From: Halichoerus grypus
Taxonomy: Eukaryota; Chordata; Mammalia; Carnivora; Phocidae
Length of the DNA: 64,000 nucleotides
Reading direction: 5' to 3'
NCBI RefSeq assembly: GCF_964656455.1
Contig: NC_135715.1
Span: 168,236,437-168,300,436, forward strand
The notes under the pieces were generated by a model. That model saw nothing but the letters and a program-made list of their open reading frames with translations, was not told where the DNA came from and made no database searches. Of the stretch, positions 22,581 to 35,530 are shown piece after piece (within the stretch, counting starts at the first letter, position 1; the number at the start of each line of letters is the position of its first letter). The position numbers were made by a program, and so were the translations under genes.

Positions 22581-24270
22581 ACTATGTGTCTGCTATCAAA
22601 GGGGCAACATGCTTACCGTTTCTGTGGTGTTCCCTTTGCCATGCAGATCTTCTAGCAACCAAGCCTTCTCCCTTTCCTCCCACAATTTCCCTAGAGCATT
22701 CTTGGCAACTAGGTCATTGACCTTTGGTAGAAGGTAGATCAGAAGACTCCATAGTCTCTCTTTTCTTCCTAGGAAATTCTCCCCCTTCACAAAACAAAAC
22801 ACACACACAAAATTAGGCAAATGGCTGTTACTTTTTTCACTTTTCTCCTAAGTATTGCATCTGTGGTGGAGAGTACACTATTTCCTTTCCAGCCCAAAGA
22901 AGCATAAAGCAAGAGTTATCTAAGCCTGAGTTGAAAATCACCATGCTGTTGGCTTAACATCCAGCTGGGACTTTTTAATACTGAAGCAATTTTCTATTTC
23001 ATTCATAGTGGAGAATTCATGGATTGACAGGAGCTATTGCCAGAGAGGGAAACAAGAACATAAACACACATATACCGTACACACGACCGTACACTTTTAA
23101 TTTCCCAGAGATAGTATTTCCTATGGTGCTGGCAGCATTTTGTCCCTCCCTTGTCAGGACTGTTATTAGTGTGCTGACAGATTCTTTTCTTTAAATGTAC
23201 CTGCTGGGTGAGAGCCGCGATCATGTGAAACACAGGTGTGCTGGGCTTTTCTTAGGAGATTAAAGACTGTGAGTACAGAAAATTGGTAAAAAATGTACAA
23301 ACATTTAAACTGTCTTTTCCTCTCTGCATTTAATATTTGAGAGGGGATCTTGATCAACCGTGTTAGCCCATGTCTTTACAAGCAAAATGAAAAAGAGGTT
23401 CTCCCCTTTATTGTCGAAAATATGTACCTACGTTGCGTTGTTAAAATTATGCAGTTGTTAAAATTCTCTATATGCTTAAAATGCATAATGAAGGTAGAAA
23501 TGGAAAGTATCCCTTACAAGAGTAGCCTTCTTGCAGCAGTGAATTATTAATCAGGAGAACTACATTTTCTTCCATCCCCAGTCAACCATATAAAACCCAC
23601 CTGTGGAATGGAGATGATGTATTGCCAAAGCCCCATAAAATATCGTCCCATTTTGAGGTATTTTTTGGGCATATCTGGCAGTCCTATTTCCTGGCAGGGA
23701 AAGTCACCAACAGAGAGACACTGTGGCCCATATGGTCTCTCTTTGAAGCTTCAAAATTGCCTTACAGCAGGTACTTTTCAGTTATTTAAAAGAGAAACTT
23801 CAAAATTTTCTGACTTGCCTGGTAGCCTCGTTTATTGTACCTCTTTTTTCCTTCCTATTTGCCACGAGAGGCAAGAGTTCAAATGTGAGTAACTATGGGA
23901 GAAGTTCAGTTTATAGTAAGAGGTGGGAGAAGCTGTTCCTATAGAACAGTATAACTTAGATCTGGAAGGAAACTTCAAGAATTCAGCCACTGCCACGTAG
24001 GATCATCTGGAACTGATCACATTACAGGTCAGCCAGCGACTCCCGTGCAGACGCAGACGAAAGGGGCCACAAGATCAAGGGCTGTAGTTGCAGAGAGGAG
24101 CTGGCTCCTTTGTCATTGTTCCAACCCTTGGGCTGAGCGTCACAGCTGGGGGCCAGGGCTGCTCTCAGGGTAGGCTGAGAGAGCAAGGATCAAATTCTCA
24201 GGCTGAATTTTCTGTCCCCTGAGGGACAGGACTTGGAGTCCAAGGAGATATAGAAAACTTTTTGCCCGGG
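22581..24270. other. Unique non-coding DNA
   Basis: No repeat or exon is recognised. Open frames of up to 94 codons (23608-23892) have no family features and fit chance. Confidence 0.5.
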
Positions 24271-24279
24271 TGACTTCAA

Positions 24280-24455
24280 GTTGTAGAGCAGTAATTCTGA
24301 TATATTGTGTCACCTTGGGAGCTTATTAAAAATACAGATTTTCAGACTTCACTGCCACAGATTTTGAGTCAGGAGATTTGGGTTGAATCTGCATTTTTTA
24401 AGAAAATAACTTCTCCATATGATGTCTTTCTGACTAAAGTTTGAAAAATAACTGG
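24280..24455 (+). mobile_element. MER5A-type hAT relic
   Basis: The order GGGAGCTTATTAAAAATACA, 'gattttgagtcaggagattt', 'gaatctgcattttttaag' and 'aagtttgaaaaataactgg' matches MER5A. A short (GA)n run follows at 24457-24486. Confidence 0.8.
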
Positions 24456-24486
24456 TGAGACAGAGAGAGGGAGAGAGAGAGAGAGA

Positions 24487-27400
24487 ATCTTGAATATAAA
24501 AATTATGGTGTTAAATGGTAACAAGTAAATTCTGTGAATTATCATAACCTCCAGTTTATATTTGACACATCATAACCCCTAATGTATTTCCTGGGCTACA
24601 AAAACTAAAACAAAAGAAAAAAAGAAGGAAGGAAAAAGAAATGTCTGCTTACTCTGACCTATCACAATCTCTACTTATGGGTAGCTATTTCACCTGAGAT
24701 ACTTCCAGAAAAGGAGCATTCCTACTTCCTTTGCCAGTCAATTAGGGTTTTTAATATCCTTATACTTCTAGGAGTTCTTTCTTAGATCGAACCTAAATCT
24801 CTTTCAACCAGAAGTTTAAACATTTTTTGAGCAAGGTGGAGGACAACTAGTCAGGACAAGTCTTTTAAGTTTTAAAACTTTGATTTTCTTCAGGCAGAAT
24901 AATTCCACTTTACACCTTCTCATCATGGGGCCTAGCTCAAAGCTCTTTCATAAAGCCTCGACCAACCATCATGCCAGGGGCCAGGCAGAGTAGTACTGAG
25001 GGTTGCCTTTTCATCTTCTTAACAGTGTCTTTGAAGGGCATCCAATGACTGGTCATTTTGGGGACTACAAGTGCCCAGTCTCCTTGCTTCAATCTGGGAT
25101 CACTCTGAAGGGGCATCTTAGATCCAGAGCCTCCCAGGGGTTAGGCGGGGTCCTCTGTCGCAACTGCATTGTGATCAGCTCCTCCAACTGCTCAGTCTGC
25201 CCCTTCTCCTTCACCACCCTCATTCCAGAGGGTGCTCTGCAATCATCTCCTACACGCAGCCTCTCTCTCAGGGTCAGTTTCAAGGAACCAAGCTTAAAGC
25301 AGGACTTATGGCTGGCTTTGCTTGCTTTAAATCCTTACTCTCTAAAGGAATCCTACCCTATACAAACACACACACAGAGAAAGCACATTTTGTGTAATTG
25401 TAAGTAGTTACTTACAATTTCTGGAAACGAAGTCTAATTCATGTATATTCTTAACCTTCTACCGTCTCATTTCCTTAAAGAATCTATACATTGCTTTCTC
25501 AGAAGGATCTCCTGAGCAACATGCCACTCTGCTTGCCTTTCATGTGGCTCTAGCTGTAGAGCCCCCCCACCCTCCCACCCTTCCCGGCTAGCTTATGGTC
25601 ACCTCTTTCTTGCCCTCTGCCCTTAGCCATTTAGATATTCAACAGGAGGATTTGCACTCTGCTGTCTTACAAGCAGCTGGTACAAATGATAGGTGGATCC
25701 TGTTATATAACAGATTCAATTTGAGTCATCTGAGTTTTGTGGCAGCTCCGTGATTTATACTTGGGAGTGGTTCAGGCAGCTGTCTCATGGTGTGGAACGC
25801 AAAATGGGATTGTCTCAACCTGCATTTGCAAAACACTTCACATAAGACAGAAGAGGCATCAGTTGCGCATATTAAGTTATAAGGTATGAGGAGGTTGATG
25901 GGAATTACCCTGTGTTCCTCCAAGCCACCTCTTAGCACTGGCATTCTTTGAATGACTTGCTGTCTTTGTGTTTAAGATCATCTTAGGTGTTGTTTAGTAC
26001 ATTGTGATGCCCCCCCTGCCCCCTTTAAAGCTAAGTCTGATTTCTCTTTTTCCGTTTTCTTTCCTCCACAGTTTGTCTTTCTTCATTCAAGAGTTTGGAT
26101 AGTAAATTTACCTTTACACATGTTTGTGCTCCCAGCTATATGTATCAATTTGTAAAAAGCCAAATGGAGAACAGTTTAACGTCAGTGAAATGTCAGGAAA
26201 ATGCCCAGAAGGCACCAACGCAGTACTGGAGTTTCACATTTTGAGAATGGAATTAGGCCACTAAATCAGTTTTCCTGCCTGTGTCAGGGACCGTAGGGAT
26301 ATGTCCTAGTTCTTTTAAAAAAAAAAGGGCATCTGAACCTCACTCGGTATAACTCACAGGTCTTTGCTGGGGACCTGTGGGAAACCTTTGGACATGAAAC
26401 TAATTGAATCTGCATTGAAATGGCCTTTCCTTTCTTTATTAAATATCTGATTTGCTCTACAACCTTTTTCTTTGGCTTGCTTGCATTACTCTTTTTTAGC
26501 TGCATAAATTGGCTATTCTCCAAGGTTGAAAGAGAAGAAAGAAAAAGAAAAGAAAGGATCAGGACTGAATTATACTGTTTGTTAGATCATGAGTATAACT
26601 TTCCCCTTCGTGTTAGAGGAAAGGACACACCTCCTCTGATTTAGTGGGGAGATGAGTCAGTTGTCAGTATGAAGTATTATTATAATGTTTCCAGTGCTAT
26701 AGTTAGAGCAAAAGCATCCTTTCTATTTGAAAAGTGAGGAAGGATGGCCACATATATCTGGGCTCATCATTATCATTCAGATCCATACCATGAAAACTCT
26801 GTCTCTGATTGCAGGCTGCATTTGCTCATGACCACATTTCTTTTTCCAGGGCTCGACAGATTGTGGTTTTCTAACCATCTCCTTATTAGCATGCTGCCCG
26901 TTCTCTCCATCTACTCCTGCTGCACCTGCTGTGGTAGTGAATTGTTCTGTGTATATAGGTACCATTGCCTGAGAGATTAAGGGTGCACTGTGAGCAGAAC
27001 TAAACCAATGGATTTATCAGTGTACGAATTCCACCCAGTTTTTGAACAATAACTGAAGCATTCTCTCTTGGGAAGGTGATGTTTCTCTTTGGGAATTCTG
27101 GGTTAAAAACTTGGGTTTACAACTGCACCTATATCCCCTTTCCCACTCCCTTATCACTTTTACTTTTTTATTTATAATTGCATCTCATAGCCAGAAAAAT
27201 GGTAGAAAGGTTTATTTTATATCTGTAGAAAAAAAAGTAAAATCCTTTTCTTCCCAAGTAAGGTTACTGAGATTTTTCTAGCAAATCTAAGAGATTAGTG
27301 GACTGCAGATTCATATTTTTTCATGTATACTTTTGCACACATCTGGGAAATTAAAGTTGCAATAGATTATTAAGGATTATTGCAATTTGTTCATTGGAGA

Positions 27401-27675
27401 GTTTAGTAAGAAAATTACTTATTATTTTAACATTTGAAAAATTATTTGGTCTACACTGCAAATTTATAGATGATGGGAAAGCTTATCTCTAAGGCCTGGA
27501 TCAGGGCAAACAGCCTTGAAGAAGGAAACCTTTAGTTTGATTACCTTTAGGTCTGAAGAATATATATTCCAGGGTTAAAAAGGAAAGGGTTTTCCCCTTT
27601 TCTCTCCCAGCACCTAGGGACAGTTTGACTTGAGGAGTGAGGTGTTTAACTCCTGCTGACTTTGTTTTGAATTTT
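24487..27675. other. Unique non-coding DNA
   Basis: I see no recognisable transposon or exon. A 134-codon frame at 25003-25407 lacks splice signals and recognisable motifs, and is most likely chance in a locally G+C-richer patch. Confidence 0.5.
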
Positions 27676-27693
27676 TGGCTAGAGAGCTTTTTA

Positions 27694-28518
27694 TTTTATT
27701 TTATTTTTATTTATTTATTTTTTAAATTTTATTTTATTATATTAATCACCATACATTACATCATTAGTTTTTGATGTAGTGTTCCATGATTCATTGTTTG
27801 CGTATAACACCCAGTGCTCCATTCAATACGTGCCCTCCTTAATACCCATCACAGGGCTAACCCATCCCACCACCCTCCTCCCCTCTAAAACCCTCAGTTT
27901 GTTTCTCAGAGTCCACAGTCTCTCATGGTTCGTCTCCCCCTCCGATTCTCCCCCTTCATTTTTCCCTTCCTACTATCTTCTTTTTTTTGTTTTGTTTTTT
28001 TTAACATATAATGTATTATTTGATTCAGAGGTACAGGTCTGTGATTCATCAGTCTTACACAATTCACAGCGCTCACCATAGCACATACCCTCCCCAATGT
28101 CTATCACCCAGCCACCCCATCCCTCCCACCCCCCACCACTCCAGCAACCCTCAGTTTGTTTCCTGAGATTAAGAATTCCTCATATCAGTGAGATCATATG
28201 ATACATGTCTTTCTCTGATTGACTTATTTCTCTTAGCATAATACCCTCTAGTTCCAACCACATCATTGCAAATGGCAAGATTTCGTTTTTTTCTGATGGC
28301 CGCGTAATATTCCATTGTATATATATGCCACATCTTCTTTATCCATTCATCTGTTGATGGACATCTTGGCTCTTTCCATAGTTTGGCTATTGTGGACATT
28401 GCTGCTATAAACATTGGGGTGCATTTACCCCTTCGGATCACTACATTTGTATCTTTGGGATAAATACTCAGTAGTGCAATTGCTCTCAATAGATGCAGAA
28501 AAAGCATTTGACAAAGTA
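27694..28518 (-). mobile_element. Young carnivore L1, 5'-truncated and 5'-inverted
   Basis: From the right, the minus strand reads ORF2 C-terminal sequence (around 28470-28290; CTPMFIAAMSTIAKLW, then EPRCPSTDEW), 3'UTR and an A-rich tail (TAAAAT repeats at 27694-27740). The outermost 5' piece, 28487-28518, is in the opposite orientation: on the plus strand it codes SIDAEKAFDK, an ORF2 reverse-transcriptase motif. A perfect 18-bp target duplication TGGCTAGAGAGCTTTTTA flanks the whole (27676-27693 and 28519-28536). This is the standard twin-priming product. Little divergence suggests a recent insertion. Confidence 0.95.
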
Positions 28519-28913
28519 TGGCTAGAGAGCTTTTTAGAGGACAGATTGAATCTCTTGGCTACAGTATAGGTGGAGCTGTGGTGGCACTGGTTTGCTCCCT
28601 GATGCATCTCAGGAATGAATGGTTTCCTTCCTGCATGTTGATGTCACACCAGCGGAGAGACCCAGAAACAGGGCTGCTCCATTTTCATGTGCGCATGAGA
28701 AGAATACAGCCTTCCCTGGTGTATTTATCGAGTAGCACTTTGACATTTCCATTTTGGAGGTCATAGGAGCAAGTAAATAAATATTAGATAAGGAGCAATC
28801 AAAGATATGGAAATCTAGTTTAAGCCAAAAATCATAAAATGGGGAGAGAGAGCCATAAACCAGTCACAGGACCACCTTGGTTATACTTGCCTTTCTCCAT
28901 GCTATCATACGAA

Positions 28914-29059
28914 TGAAAAGAAGGAAGGAAAGAAGGGAGGTTGGAAGGAAGGAAGGAAGGAAGAAAGGAAGGAAGGGAGGAAGGGAGGGAAAGGAAAGGA
29001 AGGGTGAAGGGAGGAGGAAATGAAAGAAGGAAGGAGGAAGAAAGAGAGAGAAAGAGAAA
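28914..29059. repeat. Purine microsatellite (GGAA/GAAA)n
   Basis: About 145 bp consist almost only of A and G on the plus strand, mostly GGAA and AGGA units with some GGGA and GAGA. The open frames over it (runs of KEGR or SFLP) are artefacts. Confidence 0.96.
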
Positions 29060-31320
29060 TTTCACTTTATATATAGTCTTGCTTCAACTGTTATCAGCAT
29101 TCTGTTATGTTACCATACAGCGTTATCAGCAGTGTTCTGCCAGTCAGAACACCATTTAGGAAACGTCTTTGAGCTGGAGTCTGGTTGCTAGCAGTAATAC
29201 TCTCGAAGATTATAGAGGTATTTATATTTTTATAGACCTACCTCTGACCCAGTATTCATTATAATTGTGCATAATTCCTTCTTTTCTCTCTGCACAGCCA
29301 CGGTGACTTTCTCTATGTGGGTTTATGTGACTTTAGTAGATGAATCTCAGCATTGGTTACATGAAAGAATTTTGTATCTAATACATGCATATGACTTTAA
29401 TAAATAAATCCAGAATTATGTCCTAGGTGATTTTACAATGGCATCTTAATTGCAGAATTGAAAATTTAAAAATGATGCATGTTAACATCTAAATTCACCC
29501 ACTGCAACTTGAAATCCTGTTCCAGGGGTGGAGTGACATATATTGCATCTGCAGCGAGTTCCAGGATACTTGCAGGAGGGAGTGGGGACATGGGGAATGG
29601 CATTTATTGGCCTCATTAATGGTGACAGGGTATATCAAATGTTAGAAGAGAGCCTCTCTTCTTTCAGTGGTGAGCCATGACTGTAATTACCCAAAGCTGG
29701 ATTCCTTGGAAAATTGAAAGAGAGGTTGTTGGATTTTTGTACCGTCAAACCATCATCTATAATTTGAGGTACACAGTACACATGTACACAATGAACTCGT
29801 TGGCCTGTTAATGTAATTCTTGAAAACCTTAGTTTATACTTTTTCCTGTGTGTGTGAAATAAGAATATTGTCTATAGAGCCCTAGCTTGCAAGTTCAGTT
29901 CTATTTCTACCTCAGAAGTCCCTTAAAACTCCATGGTCTCTGGATTTGTCATCTATAAGATGCAGAATGTTGTGGAGGTAAAGCTACAAAATCCCCTTCA
30001 GGGCTGTGATGCTCTGGACAGGGACACTTTATAATGTTTCCAAGGAGCTCATTTCTGGAAGCCCTTAGTCAGTTTATAAACAAAATCTTTTGACATGAAG
30101 GTTTGAATTATGTATTGGCAGGAATTGTTTGAGTAATTGACTTGAATGAGTTTAATTGGTTATAAGGGAGTGCTTTGTTTCTTTGGATGATGCAATTACT
30201 GCCTGTGTTGAGTTCCTGCAGGGAGGATTTAAATGTTGGGTGATGTATCTGAATTGCATTGGTTGTACTAGTGTGCATTTGATGTCTGTGGATTTGTTTA
30301 GGTCTCCCTTGTGTTCTGAGCATCCTGTGACAACAGGCAGTTACCATCTTGCCATCACCATTCAGGAACCAAGTTTCTACCAGTTCCTGGTAGCTGTAGG
30401 ATCACCTTCAGCACATCTGTCAGCACTGGGGATTGAGGATGCCTCTCCCCTTGAGGAATCTTTTTCTGGAGGCCGTATTCCGGTTGGAGGACCAGGGCTT
30501 GACCCCAGCCTATTCGCCTGAAGAATAGTCCCATCATTCCACTCTCTCCGTTCTACCTCCTTAATTTGGCAGGGGCTTCAGTGGAGATTGAAGCATGGTG
30601 GTGATAAAACTGGCAAGAGTGCAGCTGAGGCCCTGGCTGCAACCAGCACGGTGGGTGGGGAGTGGCTGGTAATCAAAAACCTGGTGGCAGAGCCAAAGCC
30701 AACACAGTTGACTGTTACGAATTTAAGTTGAGGCCAGCCTGATATACCAACTGACGGGAGTTAGGTATCACTATCCTTCCAGAATTCTCCTTCTGTGCTA
30801 TACCATTTTATGATCACATAACATTCATCATTTGGAAGTCTCAAAATACATTCTAAGCGATAGCAGCATTTGATCACTAGAGAACCTTTAGATGTAGTTG
30901 TACAGTTTAATGACCCGTAGCTTTATGCTTTTTTACATATAGAGTAGAAGTTCCAAAAGGTTAAGTTAATTGCCATAATCCTCTAGCAAGTCACTATAGA
31001 AGTCAGAAATAGTACAGCTATCATGAATGGATGCTGGGCAATTTCTTTTCTTTTTTAAGAAATGCAAATGAAAGCCTTTCCTAACACCGAAGTTTGATCA
31101 TCTGCAGAAAATAACTTTTAATGTGTTATTTGGATGAAGTGCAGAGGATGTCTGTCTTCTTCACCCCCCCATAAAGCCCAGAGGGCCACTGGTAGCAAAG
31201 AATCGAGTAGAGGATATTTTGTTTCTTGCCTTCCCTGATACACATTTTAGGATTATATACTCAGGATAGGTAGCAAGAGAATATGGAAATCTAATAACCA
31301 ATAATTATAATGAAAGGAGA
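29060..31320. other. Unique non-coding DNA
   Basis: A 121-codon frame at 30156-30521 has no motif or signal that I recognise. Nothing else is assigned. Confidence 0.45.
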
Positions 31321-31324
31321 AGTT

Positions 31325-31665
31325 TCTCTATTTTGGGGTTCTTAAGCTTTTTTGTGTTTTGACTGCTTTGGCTCAGAATAATATTTTTAAATAAAATACA
31401 AAGGATTCAAAGAAAACAAATCACATTGAAATATAGTTTTCAAAATAATTAAAAAATCGTGATGTAGTAATATATGTGCTTCTTATTAACACATTAAATA
31501 ACAGAATCTAGCAGCTGGCTTAACAATCATCGTAAATCCAAAGTAATGATATATACACTATTTCAATATATCTGCAAAAACTGCAATAAAAAATAAAAAA
31601 TATCAGTAAATTCCTTTGAATTCTGTTCATGGGCCCCGGTGTGTGGGTTCAAGATGAACTTCTTC
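31325..31665 (+). mobile_element. hAT-like DNA transposon relic
   Basis: GGGGTTCTTAAGCTTTTTTG opens the segment and 'cagaataatatttttaaataa', 'gatgtagtaatatatgtgct' and a closing 'gaattctgttcatgggcccc' follow. This is the order of a common non-autonomous mammalian DNA element with GGGGTTCTTAA-type ends. I do not assign a subfamily. Confidence 0.6.
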
Positions 31666-31842
31666 TCTGATGGGTTTCCCAGTCATCTTCCGTCACTTGC
31701 TTCTCTGAGAGGGTGTTCAAATAGGTTTTCAAATAGGAGGCATACTGGTGGCTTCATTGGAGGAGGACTGAGTGGAGCACAGAATATTGTAGTAGGAACA
31801 CAGGCGGGCTGAATCCCAGATCAAGTTATAAAGTAAAAGTTT

Positions 31843-31869
31843 TTTTTTTTGTTGTTGTTGTTGTTGTTC
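31843..31869. repeat. Poly(T) and (GTT)n microsatellite
   Basis: A T run changes into about six GTT units. Confidence 0.9.
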
Positions 31870-32773
31870 TCATTTACCAGTTTTTCTGCATAATCTTCCT
31901 CCAAGTCAGGGGCTCAGTGCTTTTGAGTGATAATGAACAATTCAATTAGATTTGATTGTTAGTGACAATGCTTTCTACTTTACATGGATATTAAGTGTAT
32001 ATATTTACATAGAGTCTACAGGGAGATGGCGCTATTAAATCCAAAGGAATCCATTGCTAATCATGGATTTGAAGGTTCTTTTTCGGCACTTGGGTAGATG
32101 GGTAAGAGGATATTTTTGTTAGTTACCGATACATTTCATTCACCTTAGGTTGACTGTTTCTCTCCCTACTCATAAAGCCAGTTGTAAGTTTTATTGGCAA
32201 ACAGGGGAAGTAGTTCTTTTTCAGTTTGCTCTTGGTTCTACTTATCCTGGCAGTAACATTTCCCTAGGGGTAGACAAATACTCTTTCAAGTTGAACATCT
32301 CATTTGCAGTGCTGTCATTTGAAGTGATAGTCATTTGTAGTTTGTAGAGGAATGATTTCATTCATATGAGTGAACAGATGAGTTAATAAAGCTGTCTGAA
32401 GTTGTAACCTGGTTCACAAGCTATTTCAGGGACATCCATCATGATGTCATGATGCTGGATGCTGAACTACCAATAGTACATTAGATTATAAGCACCTTGA
32501 AAACCAGGGTTAAACCTCATCTGAACCAAGTTCGTATTAACACAAAGTAGAGAGGTATGCTTTACCTCTAGGCTTTAAGAATTAAAGGTGGTGCAGTGTA
32601 TGTTGCTGGCATGGGGCACAGAGAAAATATTTAAGCTACGACAATAAAGTAATTTCATAAAAAAGAACTAGAATCAGTTTTGTGCTGTTTTATTCTAAAT
32701 GCGTTTTCTTTATTTCCTAACTTCTCTAACTATGAAATGGCTTTGTCACCTTGAAAGAGATGATCATGTAAAT
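31870..32773. other. Unique non-coding DNA
   Basis: Nothing is recognised. Confidence 0.45.
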
Positions 32774-32790
32774 GCAAACACATTTTTTAA

Positions 32791-33010
32791 TTTTTAGCTT
32801 TGATTTTTTTAAAAAAGATTTATTTATTTATTTTAGAGAGAGAGTACAGGTAGAGGGAAGGGGCAGAGGGAGAGGGGGAGAGAGAATCTCAAGCAGACTC
32901 CCCACTGAGCACAGAGCCCTATGACATGGGGCTCACGCTCAAGACCTTGAGGTTATAACCTGAGCCGAAATCAAGGGGATGCTTAACCAACTGAGCCACT
33001 CAGGTGCCCT
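32791..33010 (-). mobile_element. CAN-SINE, older copy
   Basis: The (TTTA)n tail, purine-rich middle and right end GAGCCACTCAGGTGCCC are present. Diverged target repeats, GCAAACACATTTTTTAA and GCAAATACACTTTTTAA, flank it, so the insertion is old enough to have mutated. Confidence 0.9.
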
Positions 33011-33282
33011 GCAAATACACTTTTTAAAGAATTGACACTCTGTGAGCTTTAGGTGAAGGAAGTCTCTTGAATTTGTTTTTTGAATTGTGTTTTCAAGCTT
33101 TCTCACTTTTTGTAGTGAGTTTGGTTTTGTTTTATGCTTCATCGCAGTATGCACTGAGATTTGTTTTGAAGCCACATCAGAAGGGAAGACAGTGACAGGA
33201 GGCTGCTGTTTTGCCGGACCTCCGCTAGGCCCAACTGTCGGAGCGCACATGGCATGCACCATCGATGCTTGTCAGCACAAGG

Positions 33283-33442
33283 CAATGGCTTTCAGCCCCC
33301 GCCTCACGTTAGAATAACTTGGGGAGCTTTTAAAACATACCAATTAAATCAGAGCCTCTGGGGGTGGGGCTGTGTGTTTGGTGTATATTAAAAGCCCTCT
33401 AAGTGATTTTCATGTGCAGCCAGTGTTGAGAATTATTGGTAA
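33283..33442 (+). mobile_element. MER5A-type hAT relic
   Basis: The order GAATAACTTGGGGAGCTTTT, 'aaatcagagcctctgggggtg', 'attttcatgtgcagccagtg' and 'ttgagaattattgg' follows the family. Confidence 0.85.
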
Positions 33443-33524
33443 TTTAGTTGTGAACATCAGTTCATGAATTCAATGGGCAAGAAACAGAACTTAAATTATT
33501 TTTTACTCCTAATCTCATTTTTTC

Positions 33525-33570
33525 TTAAGGTTTACTTAACTCCGCTGTTAAGGTTTACTTAACTCCACTG
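33525..33570. repeat. 23-bp tandem duplication
   Basis: TTAAGGTTTACTTAACTCC plus GCTG is followed directly by the same unit with one change (ACTG). It is a small recent-looking slippage event with no known element. Confidence 0.95.
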
Positions 33571-34188
33571 TTCCGTCATGCAGAATTTGGAGGAACAGAG
33601 GAGCCTCTATTTTTAGGTCATCTGTCCACTGAGGTTACCATTGGGTGCCCACCATCACACTGGCATGACACTTGGGGTCTAGTGGTGTGGCATGCTTGGA
33701 ACACTGGCATCTTTGTGCGGCATCCAGACACCAGGAAGAGGACTAAGGGGAGCCACAAAACAATATTACATGAATCATATTCCAATACAAAATTAAAAAA
33801 AAATCTGAATTAATGCAAAAAAAAATTCGTGATGAAGAATACAGCAAAATTTTAAAGAAAGACAAGATCTGTATACCTTCCATCATCAGCCTCTTTCCTT
33901 GTGGGAAACACAGTCTCTTTTGCAACAGTGCACTTTCTTCCTGCCTGTCCCTTCCAGTTGAGGAAAATCTCATTTAATCCAAGAAAAATCTTTTTGCCTT
34001 CATGTTTTCATATTTGACTTGCATATTTGATCTCTTAGAAGTATTTTCTCTTATCCTTGTCCCCAGAATGGGCTTAGACTTTTGGAAGCAAAAAATATAA
34101 ACAAAAGTATTTAGCAAGCAACTTCCATTTTTTTCCCAATTTACATCTCTCTTTTTTGTCACTGAGCACAGAATTCACTACTTGAGGT

Positions 34189-34190
34189 AT

Positions 34191-34233
<43 letters not shown>

Positions 34234-34320
34234 GGGGAATAAAGCACCATAGGTTTTCTCTCTCTCTCTTGTTCCCTTCTTTCCCCCTCTCCCTCCCTCC
34301 CTTCCTCTCCTTTCTTCTGA
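34189..34320. repeat. (TG)n microsatellite and CT-rich tract
   Basis: There are about 18 TG units (34196-34230). After a 24-bp spacer comes a pyrimidine-rich tract (34255-34320) with (CT)n and CCCT units. Alternating purine-pyrimidine DNA next to polypyrimidine DNA can adopt non-B forms. Confidence 0.95.
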
Positions 34321-35440
34321 AGACAAATTCATAGGGAACACAAAACATTTTTATTATTTCTCAAAAATTCAGATCCTTGTTGTCACCAAAATAACCTGTC
34401 CCCTACACCAAGTATTTCTTAGAATCTGTCTTATATAGGTTTTTCACCAGAAAGTTCAACACAGCAGTTTACCTCCAATGCACCAGAAGTGTCCATGGTA
34501 TTTGCTGCTTCCTTAGGCGTTATGATTTACAGGAGAAAATGTCCAAATTTCCCATTACACATTTTGCTATTTGAGGAATTTTTAAAAACTGTGTATGTCT
34601 CTGTCTCCAGAGCTCTTTGTGGAAATAAACCCTTCATCCATCTCTCAGAAGAACTTCATGGTCTAGGAAGAGCCACCATCTTAATATTTCCTGCCTCTGT
34701 TCCCCTGGTGTTCTTGAATAAAACCTTCTTCTCTGGCCACAAATAAGAGTCACATAGGAATGAACTCAAGCAAATTGAATCTTCTCAAGATGCCCCTGTG
34801 TAAGAATGTCTGAACTTCAGCAGTTCGTCTGTCTTGGCTTTAATTAAACTTGACTCCTCTCATTTTCTCATACTCAACATCTGATTATTCAGTAAACCTT
34901 GTCAGCTCTGACTCAGAATAAATCCCGAATCTTTTCAGTTTTTACCAGCTCTACTGTCATCACCCTGGTCCCAATCAGCATGATCTTCCCTCTTGATAAC
35001 TGCAGTAGCTTCCTAACTGGTTGTGGTGGGAACCGCGAATGCTCATCTGTATGCATATTCTTCCCTTCTTCTTGGGCACACCATTTGCCTACATTTCCTA
35101 GGGCTGCAGCACCCAGATGGAGCTGTATGACTGGTTCTCACCTTTAGGATGGGAGAGGGTGATGCCTTTCTCCTTAGGTAGAGGAGTGTCACCCACCCCA
35201 CACTCCTTTTTACACTCCTCCAGCTAAATGGAGAGAAGAACCCTGAGGACCCAGGGGGGAGAGCAGGGCCACATGGTGGAAAAGGCCTGGGGTCCTGAAT
35301 TACTGTATGGATTAGAATCATCACATTGACCTGCACTGGGCTTCACGTGAGTAAGAACTAATCTTACTATGCAGATAGCTGCATGGCTCGGTGCCCTGCC
35401 TTCCCTGCAGCATTTTTCCTGGTCACCCCCCTCAATACTC
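34321..35440. other. Unique non-coding DNA
   Basis: Nothing is recognised. Frames of 82-97 codons around 34899-35442 overlap on both strands and show no motif. Confidence 0.45.
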
Positions 35441-35446
35441 AACTCC

Positions 35447-35530
35447 TATCTTTCTCTGCTCATTTTTCTTCATAGCGCTTATCACCATCTAGTACTACAT
35501 GGGATTTACTTTATTTGTTTACAGTCAAAA
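35447..35530 (+). repeat. L2 fragment
   Basis: TTCTTCATAGCGCTTATCAC followed by CATCTAGTACTACATG and TTTATTTGTTTACAGTC is the segment just before the L2 3' end. Confidence 0.7.

Noticed and set aside
25003..25407. 134-codon frame as a gene
   Set aside because: No motif, homology or splice context that I can see; a similar frame exists on the other strand.
28169..28507. 112-codon minus-strand frame as a host gene
   Set aside because: It is the C-terminal part of L1 ORF2 in a truncated insertion.
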